Shown here: one piece after another, positions 1 through 8,817 of the stretch
Layout: the number at the start of each line of letters is the position of its first letter
How positions within the stretch are numbered: position 1 is the first letter of the stretch
Assembly: GCA_001795455.1 (NCBI GenBank)
Contig: MGPB01000007.1
Span: forward strand, 1 to 64,000
Length of the DNA: 64,000 nt
Reading direction: 5' to 3'
From: Curvibacter sp. GWA2_63_95
GTDB lineage: Bacteria; Pseudomonadota; Gammaproteobacteria; Burkholderiales; Burkholderiaceae_C
Position numbers and translations under genes: made by a program
The notes under the pieces: model-generated
What the model was told of the DNA's origin: nothing
Seen by the model: the letters and a program-made list of their open reading frames with translations, nothing else
Database searches by the model: none

Positions 1-624
1 TTGGTAGATCAGGTAAGCACCCTTGCCACCCTTGGCGGCGCCGTCGATCGCGGTCCACAGCTTCAAGAGGTAGTTCAGGTCCCACTGCAACTCAGGTGCG
101 CTACGGCCGATGCCGGCGGTGCGGGCGATGATGGACATGCCGTTGGGGTATTCCAACTGGTCCATGTTTTCTTTGAGCTCCGCGCGGTCGTCGCCCTCGA
201 TGCGGCGCGAAACGCCACCGCCACGGGGGTTGTTGGGCATCAAGACCACATAACGGCCGGCCAGCGAGACGAAGGTGGTCAGGGCTGCGCCCTTGTTGCC
301 ACGTTCTTCTTTTTCCACTTGCACCAGCAGTTCTTGGCCTTCGCGGATGGCGTCTTGGATGCGGGCTTGGGAGGCTGACACGCCCTCCTTGAAGTACATC
401 TTGGAGATTTCTTTGAACGGCAGGAAGCCGTGGCGGTCTTCGCCGTAGTCGACGAAACAGGCTTCCAGCGAAGGCTCGACGCGGGTAACGACGGCCTTGT
501 AGATATTGCCCTTGCGCTGTTCGCGCCCTTCAATTTCAATTTCGTAGTCGAGGAGTTTTTGTCCGTCGACGATGGCCAGGCGGCGTTCTTCAGCCTGCGT
601 GGCGTTGATCAGCATCCGTTTCAT
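1..624 (-). CDS. rne: Ribonuclease E, N-terminal part (cut by window start)
   Basis: The reverse strand encodes 208 codons beginning [20 protein letters not shown] and running off the window start, so the catalytic core and C-terminal scaffold are not seen. The protein begins an RNase E/G family endoribonuclease, which matures rRNA and tRNA and starts mRNA decay. An S1 RNA-binding domain begins near residue 37 ([20 protein letters not shown] followed by [12 protein letters not shown]). The ATG at 624 has an AAGGA ribosome binding site 8 nt upstream. The gene is divergent from rluC across an unusually long gap that holds a strong hairpin, in line with the known autoregulation of enterobacterial rne through its leader. 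RNase G is a less likely alternative. Confidence 0.93.
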   Translation of the reverse strand, partial: MKRMLINATQAEERRLAIVDGQKLLDYEIEIEGREQRKGNIYKAVVTRVEPSLEACFVDYGEDRHGFLPFKEISKMYFKEGVSASQARIQDAIREGQELLVQVEKEERGNKGAALTTFVSLAGRYVVLMPNNPRGGGVSRRIEGDDRAELKENMDQLEYPNGMSIIARTAGIGRSAPELQWDLNYLLKLWTAIDGAAKGGKGAYLIYQ

Positions 625-779
625 GGATTGCATCCTTCTTCAATAAGCACATGCCCGGGATGGGCGTACGGTGCCGGACTGACGAATTGAAGTGAGGTGG
701 AATTGCCGGAGAACTTCAGGTCACACGAGGTGACGAAGCGTAGGCGCAGGGATGGGGACGAGGGGATGGGTTTGTGAAC

Positions 780-839
780 TTGCTATCAAAATAGTAGCAC
801 GTTGCGCAGGTTGTACCGGGGCTGCAGGCCGATATGTGC
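780..839 (+). repeat. Dispersed Comamonadaceae-type repeat, copy 1
   Basis: TGCTATCAAAATAGTAGC is followed by a diverged TTGCGCA core and by GGGGCTGCAGGCC, matching the order of the complete copy at 47235-47298. It lies within the presumed rne leader. Confidence 0.6.
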
Positions 840-913
840 CACCCAACGGGGCGTAGACGCTCCGCAGGCACAAGGTCATCAGGCTCAGCAACACAAACAT
901 CTCGTTTCATTCC

Positions 914-938
914 ACTCGCAAACCGTGGGTTTGCGAGT
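914..938 (-). promoter_or_regulatory. Perfect 11-bp hairpin in presumed rne leader
   Basis: ACTCGCAAACC and GGTTTGCGAGT form a perfect inverted repeat around a 3-nt loop (GTG). No T-run follows on either strand, so it does not look like an intrinsic terminator. It sits about 290 nt upstream of the rne start codon. An RNA element for RNase E feedback control is an inference by analogy with the enterobacterial rne leader. Confidence 0.5.
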
Positions 939-1119
939 TTGGGGTATTCCGTTTCAGGGTTTCAATTCGTCGGCTTGACCCTGCTGTTTGCGGGCCATCA
1001 CAGGCAAGTGGCGTGTGATTTGCAAGCAAGGCAGCGTGGCGGCATCGACCTTCCAGCGTAACGTTTGGTGGGGTGTGGACTAAACTCCAGACAAATCAAC
1101 CACTTACGGCGCGACGCTA

Positions 1120-2202
1120 GTGAAACACATTATAGAGGGCAATCCAGCCCCAACCCTGCCGCAAGTCAAATCGGTGACGGTGGACGAAGACAGCGCTGGC
1201 CAGCGATTGGACAACTTCCTGATGCGCGAGCTCAAGGGTGTGCCCAAAACCCATGTCTACCGCATCATCCGCAGTGGCGAGGTGCGTGTGAATAAAGGCC
1301 GTGCCAGCGCCGACACCCGGGTCGAGGCAGGGGACGTGGTGCGGGTGCCGCCGGTGCGCATGTCCGAGCGGGTGGAGCAAAAAGCCCAGGCCATGGCGGA
1401 GCAGGTGGCAGCCCAGGCGAGCAGCCGGACCCCCGCCAAAACCTTCTCCGTGTTATTTGAAGATGAGCATTTCCTGGTCATCGACAAGCCTGCCGGCGTG
1501 GCGGTGCATGGCGGATCGGGAGTCAGTTTTGGGGTGATTGAGCAACTGCGCATGGCCCGGCCTCAGGCCACCTTTCTGGAGCTGGTGCACCGCCTGGACC
1601 GTGAAACCAGCGGCATTTTGCTGATTGCCAAGAAGCGCAGCGCCCTGAAAAACCTGCAAGACCAGTTTCGCGAGCGCGAAACCGGCAAGACCTACCTGGC
1701 GCTGGTAGTGGGGCAGTGGCCCAGCAATAAGAAGGTGCTGGACAAGTCCCTGCACAAGTACCTGCTGGCCAGCAAAGACGGTGGCGCGGATGCGGGTGAG
1801 CGCCGTGTGAAGGTGGTCGAGAAGGACCACCCGGATGCCATGCCCTCCCTGTCGCTGGTGAAGGTTCGCGCCACCTCTGGCGTGCCGGCTGTCGCCGATG
1901 CCACGGGTCAGCGCGGCTACTCGCTGCTGGAGGTGACCATCAAGACCGGGCGCACGCACCAGATTCGCGTACATCTGGCATCCGAAGGCATGCCGATTGC
2001 CGGCGACGACAAGTACGGCGACTTTGTCCTGAACAAGGAATTGGCGCGTGGCGCCGCTCAAGCGCCGCTCAAGCGCATGTTTTTGCATGCCTGGCGCTTT
2101 CAGTGCAAGCACCCGCTCACCGGCGAAAAGGTCGAGTTGTTTGCCGAGCTACCGCCCGAACTGTCCGATTTCTTGCGCGTTGCCGTACCGGCGGCTGCCT
2201 GA
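1120..2202 (+). CDS. rluC: 23S rRNA pseudouridine synthase RluC
   Basis: RluA-family pseudouridine synthase of 360 aa. It has an N-terminal S4 RNA-binding domain (about residues 20-80, QRLDNFLMRELKGVPKTHVY) and the catalytic HRLDRETSG motif at residues 157-165, with Asp160 as the expected nucleophile. RluC modifies 23S rRNA U955, U2504 and U2580 in E. coli. Its place next to rne matches the known rne-rluC neighbourhood. The GTG start at 1120 is the first in frame and gives a normal N-terminus. RluD is the alternative, but the context favours RluC. Confidence 0.93.
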   Translation: MKHIIEGNPAPTLPQVKSVTVDEDSAGQRLDNFLMRELKGVPKTHVYRIIRSGEVRVNKGRASADTRVEAGDVVRVPPVRMSERVEQKAQAMAEQVAAQASSRTPAKTFSVLFEDEHFLVIDKPAGVAVHGGSGVSFGVIEQLRMARPQATFLELVHRLDRETSGILLIAKKRSALKNLQDQFRERETGKTYLALVVGQWPSNKKVLDKSLHKYLLASKDGGADAGERRVKVVEKDHPDAMPSLSLVKVRATSGVPAVADATGQRGYSLLEVTIKTGRTHQIRVHLASEGMPIAGDDKYGDFVLNKELARGAAQAPLKRMFLHAWRFQCKHPLTGEKVELFAELPPELSDFLRVAVPAAA

Positions 2203-2225
2203 TTTTTAGCAAACCCACCGTTTTT

Positions 2226-2900
2226 ATGTCTGCCAATCCCACCCGCACCCGCCAGTTTGACCTCATCGCCTTTGACTGGGACGGCACGCTGTTTGATTCC
2301 ACGGCCATCATCACCCGCTGCATCCAGGCAGCGGTGGCCGATGTGGGGGGCACCGTGCCCAGCGACAAGGACGCCGCCTATGTGATTGGTCTGGGCCTGA
2401 TGCAGGCACTGGCCCACGCCGCACCCGATGTGCCCAAAGAGAAGTACCCGCTGTTGGGCGCGCGCTACAAACACCACTATGTGCTGCACCAGAACGACAT
2501 CAGCCTGTTTGACGGCGTGTTGCCCATGTTGGGTGCGCTGAAAGACGCGGGCCATTTGCTGACGGTGGCCACCGGTAAAAGCCGTTCGGGGCTTAATGAA
2601 TCCTTGCAGGCGGTGGAGCTGCGGGGGGTGTTCGATGGCTCGCGCACTGCGGACGAGACTGCCGGCAAGCCCCACCCGCTGATGTTGCAGGAGTTGATGG
2701 CCGAGTTTGGGGTGCCGCCCGAGCGCGTACTGATGATTGGAGACACCACCCACGACCTGCAATTGGCCCTGAATGCCGGCTGTGCCAGTGTGGGCGTGAG
2801 CTACGGGGCACATGAACCCGCCGCATTTACGCCGCTGCAGCCGCGCCATGTGGCGCATTCGGTGGCTGAGCTGCAGGCTTGGTTGCTGGCCCACGCCTGA
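2226..2900 (+). CDS. HAD-IA hydrolase, phosphoglycolate phosphatase-like
   Basis: A 224-aa haloacid dehalogenase-type phosphatase. Motif I is DWDGTLFDS with the expected nucleophile Asp17 and Asp19. Motif II is in VATGKSRSG and the acidic motif IV is IGDTTHDL. The closest family is Gph/PGP-like, but the substrate cannot be read from sequence. I chose ATG 2226 because the residues upstream in the open frame overlap rluC and look random. It lies 23 nt after rluC and is probably co-transcribed with it. Confidence 0.88.
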   Translation: MSANPTRTRQFDLIAFDWDGTLFDSTAIITRCIQAAVADVGGTVPSDKDAAYVIGLGLMQALAHAAPDVPKEKYPLLGARYKHHYVLHQNDISLFDGVLPMLGALKDAGHLLTVATGKSRSGLNESLQAVELRGVFDGSRTADETAGKPHPLMLQELMAEFGVPPERVLMIGDTTHDLQLALNAGCASVGVSYGAHEPAAFTPLQPRHVAHSVAELQAWLLAHA

Positions 2901-2910
2901 GGAGACTGCC

Positions 2911-3291
2911 ATGACACTCGGACCTGCTGGTGTGGCCGTTGCCCTGTGCAACAGCGCCGATCTGGTGAATAGCGGCGAGGCCGTGCCGTTTGATGTGGTC
3001 TATTGCGGCCAGACCTGTTACGGATTTGCCATTCGGTATGCCGACAAGGCGTATGCCTACCTGAACCGCTGCTCCCACGTGCCCATGGAAATGGACTACC
3101 AGCCCAACCGCTTTTTCGACATGACCGGCAATTGGCTGATCTGCGCCACCCACGGCGCCATGTACAGCCCACAAACGGGCCAGTGCCGCACCGGTCCCTG
3201 CCGCGGGGGGCTGGTTTCCATTGCCCTCACGGAGGCCGATGGTGTCGTGCACTGGCATACTGCCCCCAACTTACAACCTGTCGCCTTCTGA
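2911..3291 (+). CDS. Rieske [2Fe-2S] domain protein
   Basis: A 126-aa stand-alone Rieske ferredoxin-like protein. The cluster ligands are C54-S-H56 and C78-A-T-H81 (CATHGAMYSPQTG), the usual two-Cys two-His set. There is no signal peptide or membrane anchor, so a soluble electron carrier or assembly partner is likely. The partner enzyme is unknown. GGAG lies just before the ATG at 2911, and the TGA is directly followed by the next gene. Its place between a HAD phosphatase and an S49 peptidase suggests an operon but gives no function. Confidence 0.87.
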   Translation: MTLGPAGVAVALCNSADLVNSGEAVPFDVVYCGQTCYGFAIRYADKAYAYLNRCSHVPMEMDYQPNRFFDMTGNWLICATHGAMYSPQTGQCRTGPCRGGLVSIALTEADGVVHWHTAPNLQPVAF

Positions 3292-3292
3292 T

Positions 3293-4333
3293 ATGTCCGA
3301 ACATTCTGTCCCGCCGACCCCTGAATCTGCATCAAATCCGGCTTCAGCCCCCGTGGATGCTGCGCAAGCAGCTATCAATAACGTAGCATCTTCCGCGGCT
3401 GCCCCGGCGGCTGGGTGGGAGCGGGCCACGCTGGAGAAACTGGCCATGGCGACGCTGGTGGAGCAGCGCGCTGCGCGGCGCTGGCGCAATGCCATCCGCA
3501 TCGCATGGCTGGTGTTCCTGTCGGCCCTGCTGTGGTTCGGCCTGCAGCAAGGCGGAACCACCACCGACGTGAGTACGCCCCACACTGCGGTGGTGTCCAT
3601 CCAGGGGGAGATTGCGGCGGGTGCGGATGCCAGCGCCGAGTTTGTGGTGGCTGCGATGCGTACCGCGTTTGAAGACGACGGCGCCAAGGCCGTGGTGCTC
3701 TTGATCAACTCGCCCGGTGGCAGCCCGGTGCAGGCCGGCATCATCAACGACGAGATCAAACGCCTCAAGGCCCAGTACAACAAACCCGTATACGCCGTGG
3801 TGGAAGAAACCTGTGCCTCGGCCGCGTATTACATCGCCGCGGGGGCGGACCAGATTTTTGTGGATAAAGCCAGTATCGTGGGCAGCATTGGTGTGCTGAT
3901 GGACGGCTTTGGCTTCACCGGTCTGATGGACAAGCTGGGCGTGGAGCGCCGCCTGATGACGGCCGGTGAGAACAAGGGATTTTTGGACCCCTTCAGCCCG
4001 CAGACCGAGAAGCAGCGCGCCTTTGCCCAAGCCATGCTGGACCAGATTCACCAGCAATTTATTGCGGTGGTCAAGGATGGCCGGGGCAAACGCCTGAAGG
4101 AAACTCCCGACATGTTCAGCGGCCTGTTCTGGACCGGCCAGCAAGCCATTGAACTGGGTTTGGCTGACCAGCTGGGTAACTTGGACTACGTAGCGCGTGA
4201 GGTGGTAAAGGCCGAGGACATCATCGACTACACCCGCAAGGACAACGTGGCCGAGCGCCTGGTCAAGCGCTTTGGTGCCTCGATTGGTGATGGCGCGGTG
4301 CGTGCCCTGCGCTCCTTGCCGGCCATCCACTAA
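3293..4333 (+). CDS. sppA: S49 family signal peptide peptidase (SppA-like)
   Basis: A 346-aa membrane-anchored serine protease. One transmembrane segment lies near residues 65-82 (IAWLVFLSALLWFGL) and the protease domain is outside. The candidate catalytic dyad is Ser176 (ETCASAAYY) and Lys228 (GENKGFLDPF); the 52-residue spacing equals that of Bacillus SppA Ser147/Lys199. Members degrade cleaved signal peptides and membrane proteins. The start is ATG 3293, 1 nt after the Rieske stop. Oddity: residues about 14-34 are encoded by a copy of the dispersed repeat, and they add a low-complexity Ala-rich cytoplasmic stretch. Confidence 0.9.
   Translation: MSEHSVPPTPESASNPASAPVDAAQAAINNVASSAAAPAAGWERATLEKLAMATLVEQRAARRWRNAIRIAWLVFLSALLWFGLQQGGTTTDVSTPHTAVVSIQGEIAAGADASAEFVVAAMRTAFEDDGAKAVVLLINSPGGSPVQAGIINDEIKRLKAQYNKPVYAVVEETCASAAYYIAAGADQIFVDKASIVGSIGVLMDGFGFTGLMDKLGVERRLMTAGENKGFLDPFSPQTEKQRAFAQAMLDQIHQQFIAVVKDGRGKRLKETPDMFSGLFWTGQQAIELGLADQLGNLDYVAREVVKAEDIIDYTRKDNVAERLVKRFGASIGDGAVRALRSLPAIH
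3331..3393 (-). repeat. Dispersed repeat, copy 2, inside the S49 peptidase gene
   Basis: Read on the reverse strand it runs GCTACGTTATTGATAGCTGC, then TTGCGCAGCATCCACGGGGG, then CTGAAGCCGGATTTGAT. It matches the full length of the intergenic copies and encodes part of the peptidase N-terminus (frame reading AAQAAINN). Confidence 0.8.
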
Positions 4334-4340
4334 ATACGCA

Positions 4341-4364
4341 CCCAGGCTCGACTGCCTGCCTGGG
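4341..4364. terminator. GC hairpin between convergent genes
   Basis: CCCAGGC and GCCTGGG pair across a 10-nt loop in the gap between the S49 peptidase and the methyltransferase gene. There is no clear U-run, so termination is only a guess from position. Confidence 0.35.
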
Positions 4365-4381
4365 GCGCTAGCCGTCCGACT

Positions 4382-5155
4382 TCAGCGGCCGATCGCAAAT
4401 ACCGTGGGGGTGGCGTTGTCCAGCGTCCAGCCGCTTTGCTTCCACTGTTTCACCAGGTTGCTGTGGGTATTGGCCGTTTCCAGCGTCAGTCCGCTGGAGG
4501 TGGCCAGGCGTGTGTTGTGTTGCAGGGTTTGCAGCAGGCCCTGCAGCAGGGCGGTGTTGCGGTAGGGTGTTTCGATGAAGAGCTGGGTTTGCCCGGTTTT
4601 CAGCGCCAGCGATTCCAACTCGCGGATACGCTTGTTGCGTTCGGCCGGATCGGCCGGCACATAACCCACAAACGCAAAGTTCTGCCCATTGAGTCCGCTG
4701 GCGGCTAGCGCCAGCAGCAGTGACACCGGCCCTACCAGCGGTACCACACGCAGGCCCAGGTCGTGCGCTGCACGCACCACCGATGAGCCGGGGTCTGCAA
4801 TGGCGGGCATGCCCGCCTCGCTGACCAGTCCCACATCGTGCCCTTGTCGTGCTGCGGCCAGCAGGGGGGTGGCATCAAAGCCACCCAGATGGTCGCCTTT
4901 CTTGTGCACCTCGCGCGGCAGTTCCTGAATGGTCAGTTCTTGTAGAGCTGTGCCCAGCGGATGGCTGGCATCTACGCGTTTGAGGTAAGCACGTGTGCTT
5001 TTGGCATTTTCACAAATCCAATGCCGCAAACGGGCTGCCACGGCCAGCGTGTGGGCAGGCATGCTTTGGTCCAGCGGGCTTTGGGTGACGCAGCCAAAGT
5101 CCAGCGGTGCAGGCACCAAGTACAGCGTACCTTTGGGGGAGGGCGCCTGCGTCAT
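4382..5155 (-). CDS. RsmI-like SAM-dependent methyltransferase
   Basis: A 257-aa tetrapyrrole-methylase superfamily protein resembling RsmI. It has an N-terminal strand (GTLYLVPAPL), the segment GLVSEAGMPAIADPGSSVVR and the segment VVPLVGPVSLLLALAASGLN. RsmI proper makes the 2'-O-methyl of 16S rRNA C1402. This protein starts differently and appears to be the paralogue often found next to maf, so the exact target is uncertain. It overlaps maf by 4 bp (5152-5155), which indicates one operon with translational coupling. Confidence 0.82.
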   Translation of the reverse strand: MTQAPSPKGTLYLVPAPLDFGCVTQSPLDQSMPAHTLAVAARLRHWICENAKSTRAYLKRVDASHPLGTALQELTIQELPREVHKKGDHLGGFDATPLLAAARQGHDVGLVSEAGMPAIADPGSSVVRAAHDLGLRVVPLVGPVSLLLALAASGLNGQNFAFVGYVPADPAERNKRIRELESLALKTGQTQLFIETPYRNTALLQGLLQTLQHNTRLATSSGLTLETANTHSNLVKQWKQSGWTLDNATPTVFAIGR

Positions 5156-5754
5156 ACCGATCCCAGCAGTGGGATGCCGGCCGCGCGCAGCATGCGGCTG
5201 GTGCGGATCAGCGGCAGGCCCACCAGGGCGCTGGGGTCGTCATTGTCAATCGATGCCAGCAATGCGATACCCAAGCCCTCGCTTTTGGCGCTGCCTGCGC
5301 AGTCATACGGAGTCTCGGCGCGCAGGTAATTTTCAATCTCCGCATCGCTCAGGTCTCGGAACACGACCCGAACCGGGGCCACATCCTCCTGCTGGAAGCC
5401 GCTGGCTTGGCACACCACGGCCACAGCCGTCTGGAAAACCACGGTTTTGCCGCGCATTTTCTTCAGTTGTGCAACGGCACGTTCGTGGGTGCCGGGCTTG
5501 CCCAGCGGCTCGCCGTCCAGATCGGCCACCTGGTCAGAGCCGATCACCACGCAGTCTGGGTGTTGTGCGGCGACGGCCCGCGCTTTGGCCAGTGCCAGTC
5601 GGCGCGCCAATGCGAGAGGGGTCTCGCCGGGCTGTGGGGTTTCGTCCACATCAGGGGCTGCGACGGTGAAGGGGACGCGCAGGCGCTGTAACAGTTCGCG
5701 GCGGTAGGCCGAGGTGGAGCCTAAAACGAGTTGGCGGGGGGCGGAGTCTTGCAT
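5152..5754 (-). CDS. maf: Maf/YceF nucleoside triphosphate pyrophosphatase
   Basis: A 200-aa Maf-like house-cleaning pyrophosphatase. The signature begins LVLGSTSAYRRELLQRL, and the conserved DVDE and SDQV segments follow. The YceF-type subgroup hydrolyses 7-methyl-GTP in E. coli, and position beside yceD supports this subgroup. It is divergent from yceD with only 25 bp between the two starts. Confidence 0.92.
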   Translation of the reverse strand: MQDSAPRQLVLGSTSAYRRELLQRLRVPFTVAAPDVDETPQPGETPLALARRLALAKARAVAAQHPDCVVIGSDQVADLDGEPLGKPGTHERAVAQLKKMRGKTVVFQTAVAVVCQASGFQQEDVAPVRVVFRDLSDAEIENYLRAETPYDCAGSAKSEGLGIALLASIDNDDPSALVGLPLIRTSRMLRAAGIPLLGSV

Positions 5755-5779
5755 GGGGCGATTCTCTTACACTGCGCGC

Positions 5780-6328
5780 ATGACACATGAATATTCAGCC
5801 CATAGCCTGAACATCCTGACTTTCGCCAAGAGCGACGGCCAGTTGAAGGGCCAAGTGCCTTTGGCCCAGATGCTCCGCTTGTGCGAAGAAACCCAGGGAG
5901 CCGCAGACGCTGTCGCCGTGCATTTTGGCGCCCAAGGCACCATCCGCTCGGATGCCGCCGGGGTGGATGAGCCCTGGGTACACCTGTCTGGGCGTACCGT
6001 CCTGACCATGACCTGCCAGCGCTGTCTGACACCGGTGGATGTGGACATCGCGTTCACGCGTGATTTCCGCTTTGTCGCCACGGAAGCCTTGGCCGAAGTC
6101 GAGGACGAAGAATCGGAAGAGGATGTTCTGGTGCTGAGCCGGGAATTCAACTTGGTGGACTTGGTGGAGGACGAGCTGTTGATGTCCATTCCCCCTGTGC
6201 CCAAACACGAGACCTGCCCCCAGGCCGTGAAGCTGGAAGCCGTGGATGCGGATTTTGAGCACATCGCCGATGAAAAGCCCAATCCGTTTGCCGTGCTCCA
6301 GAAGCTCAAAGACAAGGGCCTTGGCTAA
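5780..6328 (+). CDS. yceD: DUF177/YceD family protein
   Basis: A 182-aa YceD-family protein, implicated in 23S rRNA accumulation. The family signature is visible as a metal-site-like CQRC in TMTCQRCLTPVDVDI, then an acidic middle (EVEDEESEEDVLVL) and a C-terminal CPQ segment before NPFAVLQKLKD. It sits directly upstream of rpmF, as is widely conserved. ATG 5780 was chosen because the longer open frame runs back through the maf start. Confidence 0.9.
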   Translation: MTHEYSAHSLNILTFAKSDGQLKGQVPLAQMLRLCEETQGAADAVAVHFGAQGTIRSDAAGVDEPWVHLSGRTVLTMTCQRCLTPVDVDIAFTRDFRFVATEALAEVEDEESEEDVLVLSREFNLVDLVEDELLMSIPPVPKHETCPQAVKLEAVDADFEHIADEKPNPFAVLQKLKDKGLG

Positions 6329-6350
6329 CAGGCCAACATTGGGCTATAAT
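6321..6350 (+). promoter_or_regulatory. Candidate sigma-70 promoter for rpmF
   Basis: TTGGCT (6321-6326), an 18-bp spacer and a perfect TATAAT (6345-6350) precede rpmF by about 90 bp. The -35 box overlaps the end of yceD. The same TTGGCT-N18-TATAAT layout occurs upstream of rplS. Confidence 0.7.
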
Positions 6351-6438
6351 CTGAGGCTTCGCGCGCAACTCCGCCGCGTTTTACCAACCTAACCCGTGTT
6401 GCCACACCCTGTGCAGCACTTTTGCTCAGGAGCCGACC

Positions 6439-6621
6439 ATGGCCGTTCAACAAAACAAAAAATCTCCTTCCAAGCGCGGTATGCACCGCTCGCACAACGC
6501 TTTGGTTGTGCCCGGTATTGCCGTGGAATCCACCACCGGTGAAACCCATCTGCGTCACCACATCAGCCCCACCGGTTTCTACCGTGGTCGCAAGGTGCTG
6601 AAGACCAAGTCCGAAGCCTGA
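6439..6621 (+). CDS. rpmF: 50S ribosomal protein L32
   Basis: A 60-aa L32 protein starting [20 protein letters not shown], at full family length. AGGAG lies 8 nt before the ATG. It is followed directly by a strong intrinsic terminator, so it may be expressed partly apart from the downstream lipid genes. Confidence 0.98.
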   Translation: MAVQQNKKSPSKRGMHRSHNALVVPGIAVESTTGETHLRHHISPTGFYRGRKVLKTKSEA

Positions 6622-6636
6622 TTCGCCTGAATCTCC

Positions 6637-6675
6637 AAAAGCCCGAAGCTACAGTTCCTGTAGCAACGGGCTTTT
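6637..6675 (+). terminator. Intrinsic terminator after rpmF
   Basis: AAAAGCCCG pairs with CGGGCTTTT, and an inner GCTACAG pairs with CTGTAGC around TTC, giving a 16-bp stem with an internal AA/AA loop and a terminal T-run. It lies 15 nt after the rpmF stop. Confidence 0.85.
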
Positions 6676-6734
6676 GTCATTTATGGCCTCTATATTCGGA
6701 TGTTTGACTTCCTTGTCGTTGGAATGATGCTCGC

Positions 6735-7760
6735 ATGATTACTGTCGCCGTTGATTGCATGGGGGGCGACCACGGTCCCCAGGTCACCTTGCCCGCCTGT
6801 ACCCAGTTCCTGGAGCAGCACGCAGATGCTGCGCTGATACTGGTCGGTTTGCCCGATGCACTCCAAGGCTTCTCGCACCCCCGTGCCACACGGATCACCG
6901 TAACCGAAGTTGTCGCCATGGACGATCCATTGGAGGTGGCATTGCGCAAGAAGAAAGACTCTTCCATGCGCGTGGCGATTCAGCAGGTGAAGGATGGGGC
7001 TGCCCAGGCGGCCGTCTCGGCGGGTAACACGGGCGCACTGATGGCGATTTCGCGCTACATCCTCAAAACCATGGACGGCATTGAGCGTCCGGCGATCGCA
7101 GGTCAAATCCCCAATGCCACGGGCGGCGCCACCACGGTGCTGGACCTGGGCGCCAATGTGGATTGCACGGCCGAGCACCTGTTGCAGTTTGCAGTCATGG
7201 GGTCGGCACTGGTGTCTGTGCTCACCAACAAGGAATCGCCTTCGGTGGGTTTGCTCAATATTGGTGAAGAAGTCATCAAGGGCAACGAAGTCATCAAAAA
7301 AGCGGGTGAATTGCTGCGAAATGCAGCTAAATCCGGCGATTTGAACTTTGTGGGTAACGTCGAAGGCAACGATATTTTCAAAGGCACCGCCGATATCGTG
7401 GTGTGTGACGGTTTTGTCGGCAACGTGGCGCTGAAGACCAGCGAAGGTCTGGCATCCATGATCGGCAACTTCCTTAAAGCCGAGTTCTCTAAAAATATTT
7501 TCACCAAAATGGCGGCTATTGCGGCTTATACGGTGCTAACAGCACTGAAAAACCGCGTAGATCACCGTCGTTACAACGGTGCTGCGTTGTTGGGCTTGCG
7601 TGGCCTGGTGTTCAAGAGCCATGGCTCGGCGGATGTGCTGGCTTTCAGCAACGCTTTGAACCGGGCGTATGATGCAGCCCGAAACAACTTGCTGGACCGC
7701 GTTCAGGTCCGCATTGCCCATGCAGCCCCTTTGTTGGCTGCGTCTGAAGCAACGCAGTAG
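6735..7760 (+). CDS. plsX: Phosphate acyltransferase PlsX
   Basis: A 341-aa PlsX that makes acyl-phosphate from acyl-ACP for phospholipid synthesis. It opens [16 protein letters not shown] and carries [11 protein letters not shown] and [14 protein letters not shown], which are family hallmarks. It begins the plsX-fabH-fabD-fabG-acpP-fabF cluster. It follows the rpmF terminator by 60 bp, so a separate promoter or read-through is needed. Confidence 0.97.
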   Translation: MITVAVDCMGGDHGPQVTLPACTQFLEQHADAALILVGLPDALQGFSHPRATRITVTEVVAMDDPLEVALRKKKDSSMRVAIQQVKDGAAQAAVSAGNTGALMAISRYILKTMDGIERPAIAGQIPNATGGATTVLDLGANVDCTAEHLLQFAVMGSALVSVLTNKESPSVGLLNIGEEVIKGNEVIKKAGELLRNAAKSGDLNFVGNVEGNDIFKGTADIVVCDGFVGNVALKTSEGLASMIGNFLKAEFSKNIFTKMAAIAAYTVLTALKNRVDHRRYNGAALLGLRGLVFKSHGSADVLAFSNALNRAYDAARNNLLDRVQVRIAHAAPLLAASEATQ

Positions 7761-7787
7761 CCTGAACGGGTGCCCGCCATAACACCC

Positions 7788-8765
7788 ATGAGACGATATT
7801 CGCGAATCACCGGCACTGGTAGCTATGTGCCTCCCCGCCGCCTCAGCAACGCCGACCTGGTGGCCCAACTGGCTGCGACTGGTGTAGAAACTTCAGACGA
7901 GTGGATCGTGGAGCGCACTGGCATCCGCGCGCGTCACTTTGTGGACGACGGTGTGTACAGCAGCGACTTGGCCTTGGAGGCCTGCAAAGGTGCGCTGCAA
8001 GCGGCTGGCCTGGAAGCCAAGGACATTGACCTGATCATTGTGGCCACGTCCACCCCGGACATGGTTTTCCCTTCCACTGCCTGTATTTTGCAGAACAAGC
8101 TGGGTGCCAACGGCGGCGCGGCGTTTGACATGCAGGCCGTATGCAGCGGATTTGTTTACGCTCTCTCAGTTGCCGACGCCATGATCCAGACGGGCGCCGC
8201 AACCAAGGCGCTGGTAGTGGGTGCCGAGGTGTTCTCCCGCCTGCTGGATTTCAATGACCGCACTACCTGCGTGTTGTTTGGCGACGGCGCGGGCGCCGTG
8301 GTGCTCGAAGCCTCGGAAACGCCCGGCATTCTCGCCAGCGATCTGCATGCCGATGGCAAACACGTGGGCATTTTGTGTGTGCCGGGCCATGTGGCCAACG
8401 GCCATATTCTGGGCGACCCTCTATTAAAGATGGATGGACAGGCGGTTTTCAAGCTGGCGGTGGGCGTTCTGGAAAGCGCGGCCCGCGCCACGCTGGCCAA
8501 GGCCGGCAAGACCGAGGCGGACATCGACTGGCTGATTCCCCACCAGGCGAACATCCGCATCATGCAGAGCACCGCCAAAAAACTGAAACTTCCCATGGAT
8601 AAAGTGGTGGTGACGGTGGACCAGCATGGCAATACCTCGGCGGCCTCGATTCCGCTGGCGTTGGACGCGGCGGTGCGAGCTGGCCAGGTCAAGCCAGGCC
8701 AGACCCTGATGCTCGAAGGTGTAGGCGGTGGTTTTACCTGGGGTGCGGTGCTCCTGACTTTGTAG
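7788..8765 (+). CDS. fabH: 3-oxoacyl-ACP synthase III (FabH)
   Basis: A 325-aa FabH that condenses acetyl-CoA with malonyl-ACP to start fatty-acid synthesis. The catalytic residues are Cys119 (QAVCSGF), the His in IPHQAN and the Asn in [11 protein letters not shown] chose ATG 7788 because [16 protein letters not shown] is the normal start; a GTG at 7770 would add six residues. Its TAG stop lies within the dispersed repeat copy at 8761-8805. Confidence 0.96.
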   Translation: MRRYSRITGTGSYVPPRRLSNADLVAQLAATGVETSDEWIVERTGIRARHFVDDGVYSSDLALEACKGALQAAGLEAKDIDLIIVATSTPDMVFPSTACILQNKLGANGGAAFDMQAVCSGFVYALSVADAMIQTGAATKALVVGAEVFSRLLDFNDRTTCVLFGDGAGAVVLEASETPGILASDLHADGKHVGILCVPGHVANGHILGDPLLKMDGQAVFKLAVGVLESAARATLAKAGKTEADIDWLIPHQANIRIMQSTAKKLKLPMDKVVVTVDQHGNTSAASIPLALDAAVRAGQVKPGQTLMLEGVGGGFTWGAVLLTL

Positions 8766-8805
8766 CTGTTCGCGCATATTCCATGCGGGCTAAAGCCCTA
8801 TTTCA
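8761..8805 (+). repeat. Dispersed repeat, copy 3, at the fabH/fabD junction
   Basis: TAGCTGTTCGCGCATATTCC is followed by ATGCGGGCTAAAGCCCTATT, matching the right two thirds of the full repeat. It supplies the fabH stop codon and fills the fabH-fabD gap. Confidence 0.8.
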
Positions 8806-8817
8806 TTGTCAATCTCT

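Larger units (their letters stand above)
625..1119. other. Intergenic region between divergent rne and rluC
   Basis: This 495-bp stretch has no convincing gene. The short frames in it lack homology and ribosome binding sites. It contains one degenerate copy of the dispersed AGCTGCTTGCGCA repeat (780-839) and a perfect 11-bp hairpin (914-938). It probably carries the rne promoter and a long rne leader plus the rluC promoter, but I could not pick out convincing -35/-10 pairs. Confidence 0.6.

Noticed and set aside
834..1061. 75-codon frame in the rne-rluC gap
   Set aside because: It has no ribosome binding site, crosses the perfect hairpin and the repeat, and shows no protein-like pattern.
7305..7345. 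TTGCTGCGAAATGCAGCTAA in plsX as a repeat copy
   Set aside because: The match is short, and the encoded [17 protein letters not shown] is close to normal PlsX sequence.
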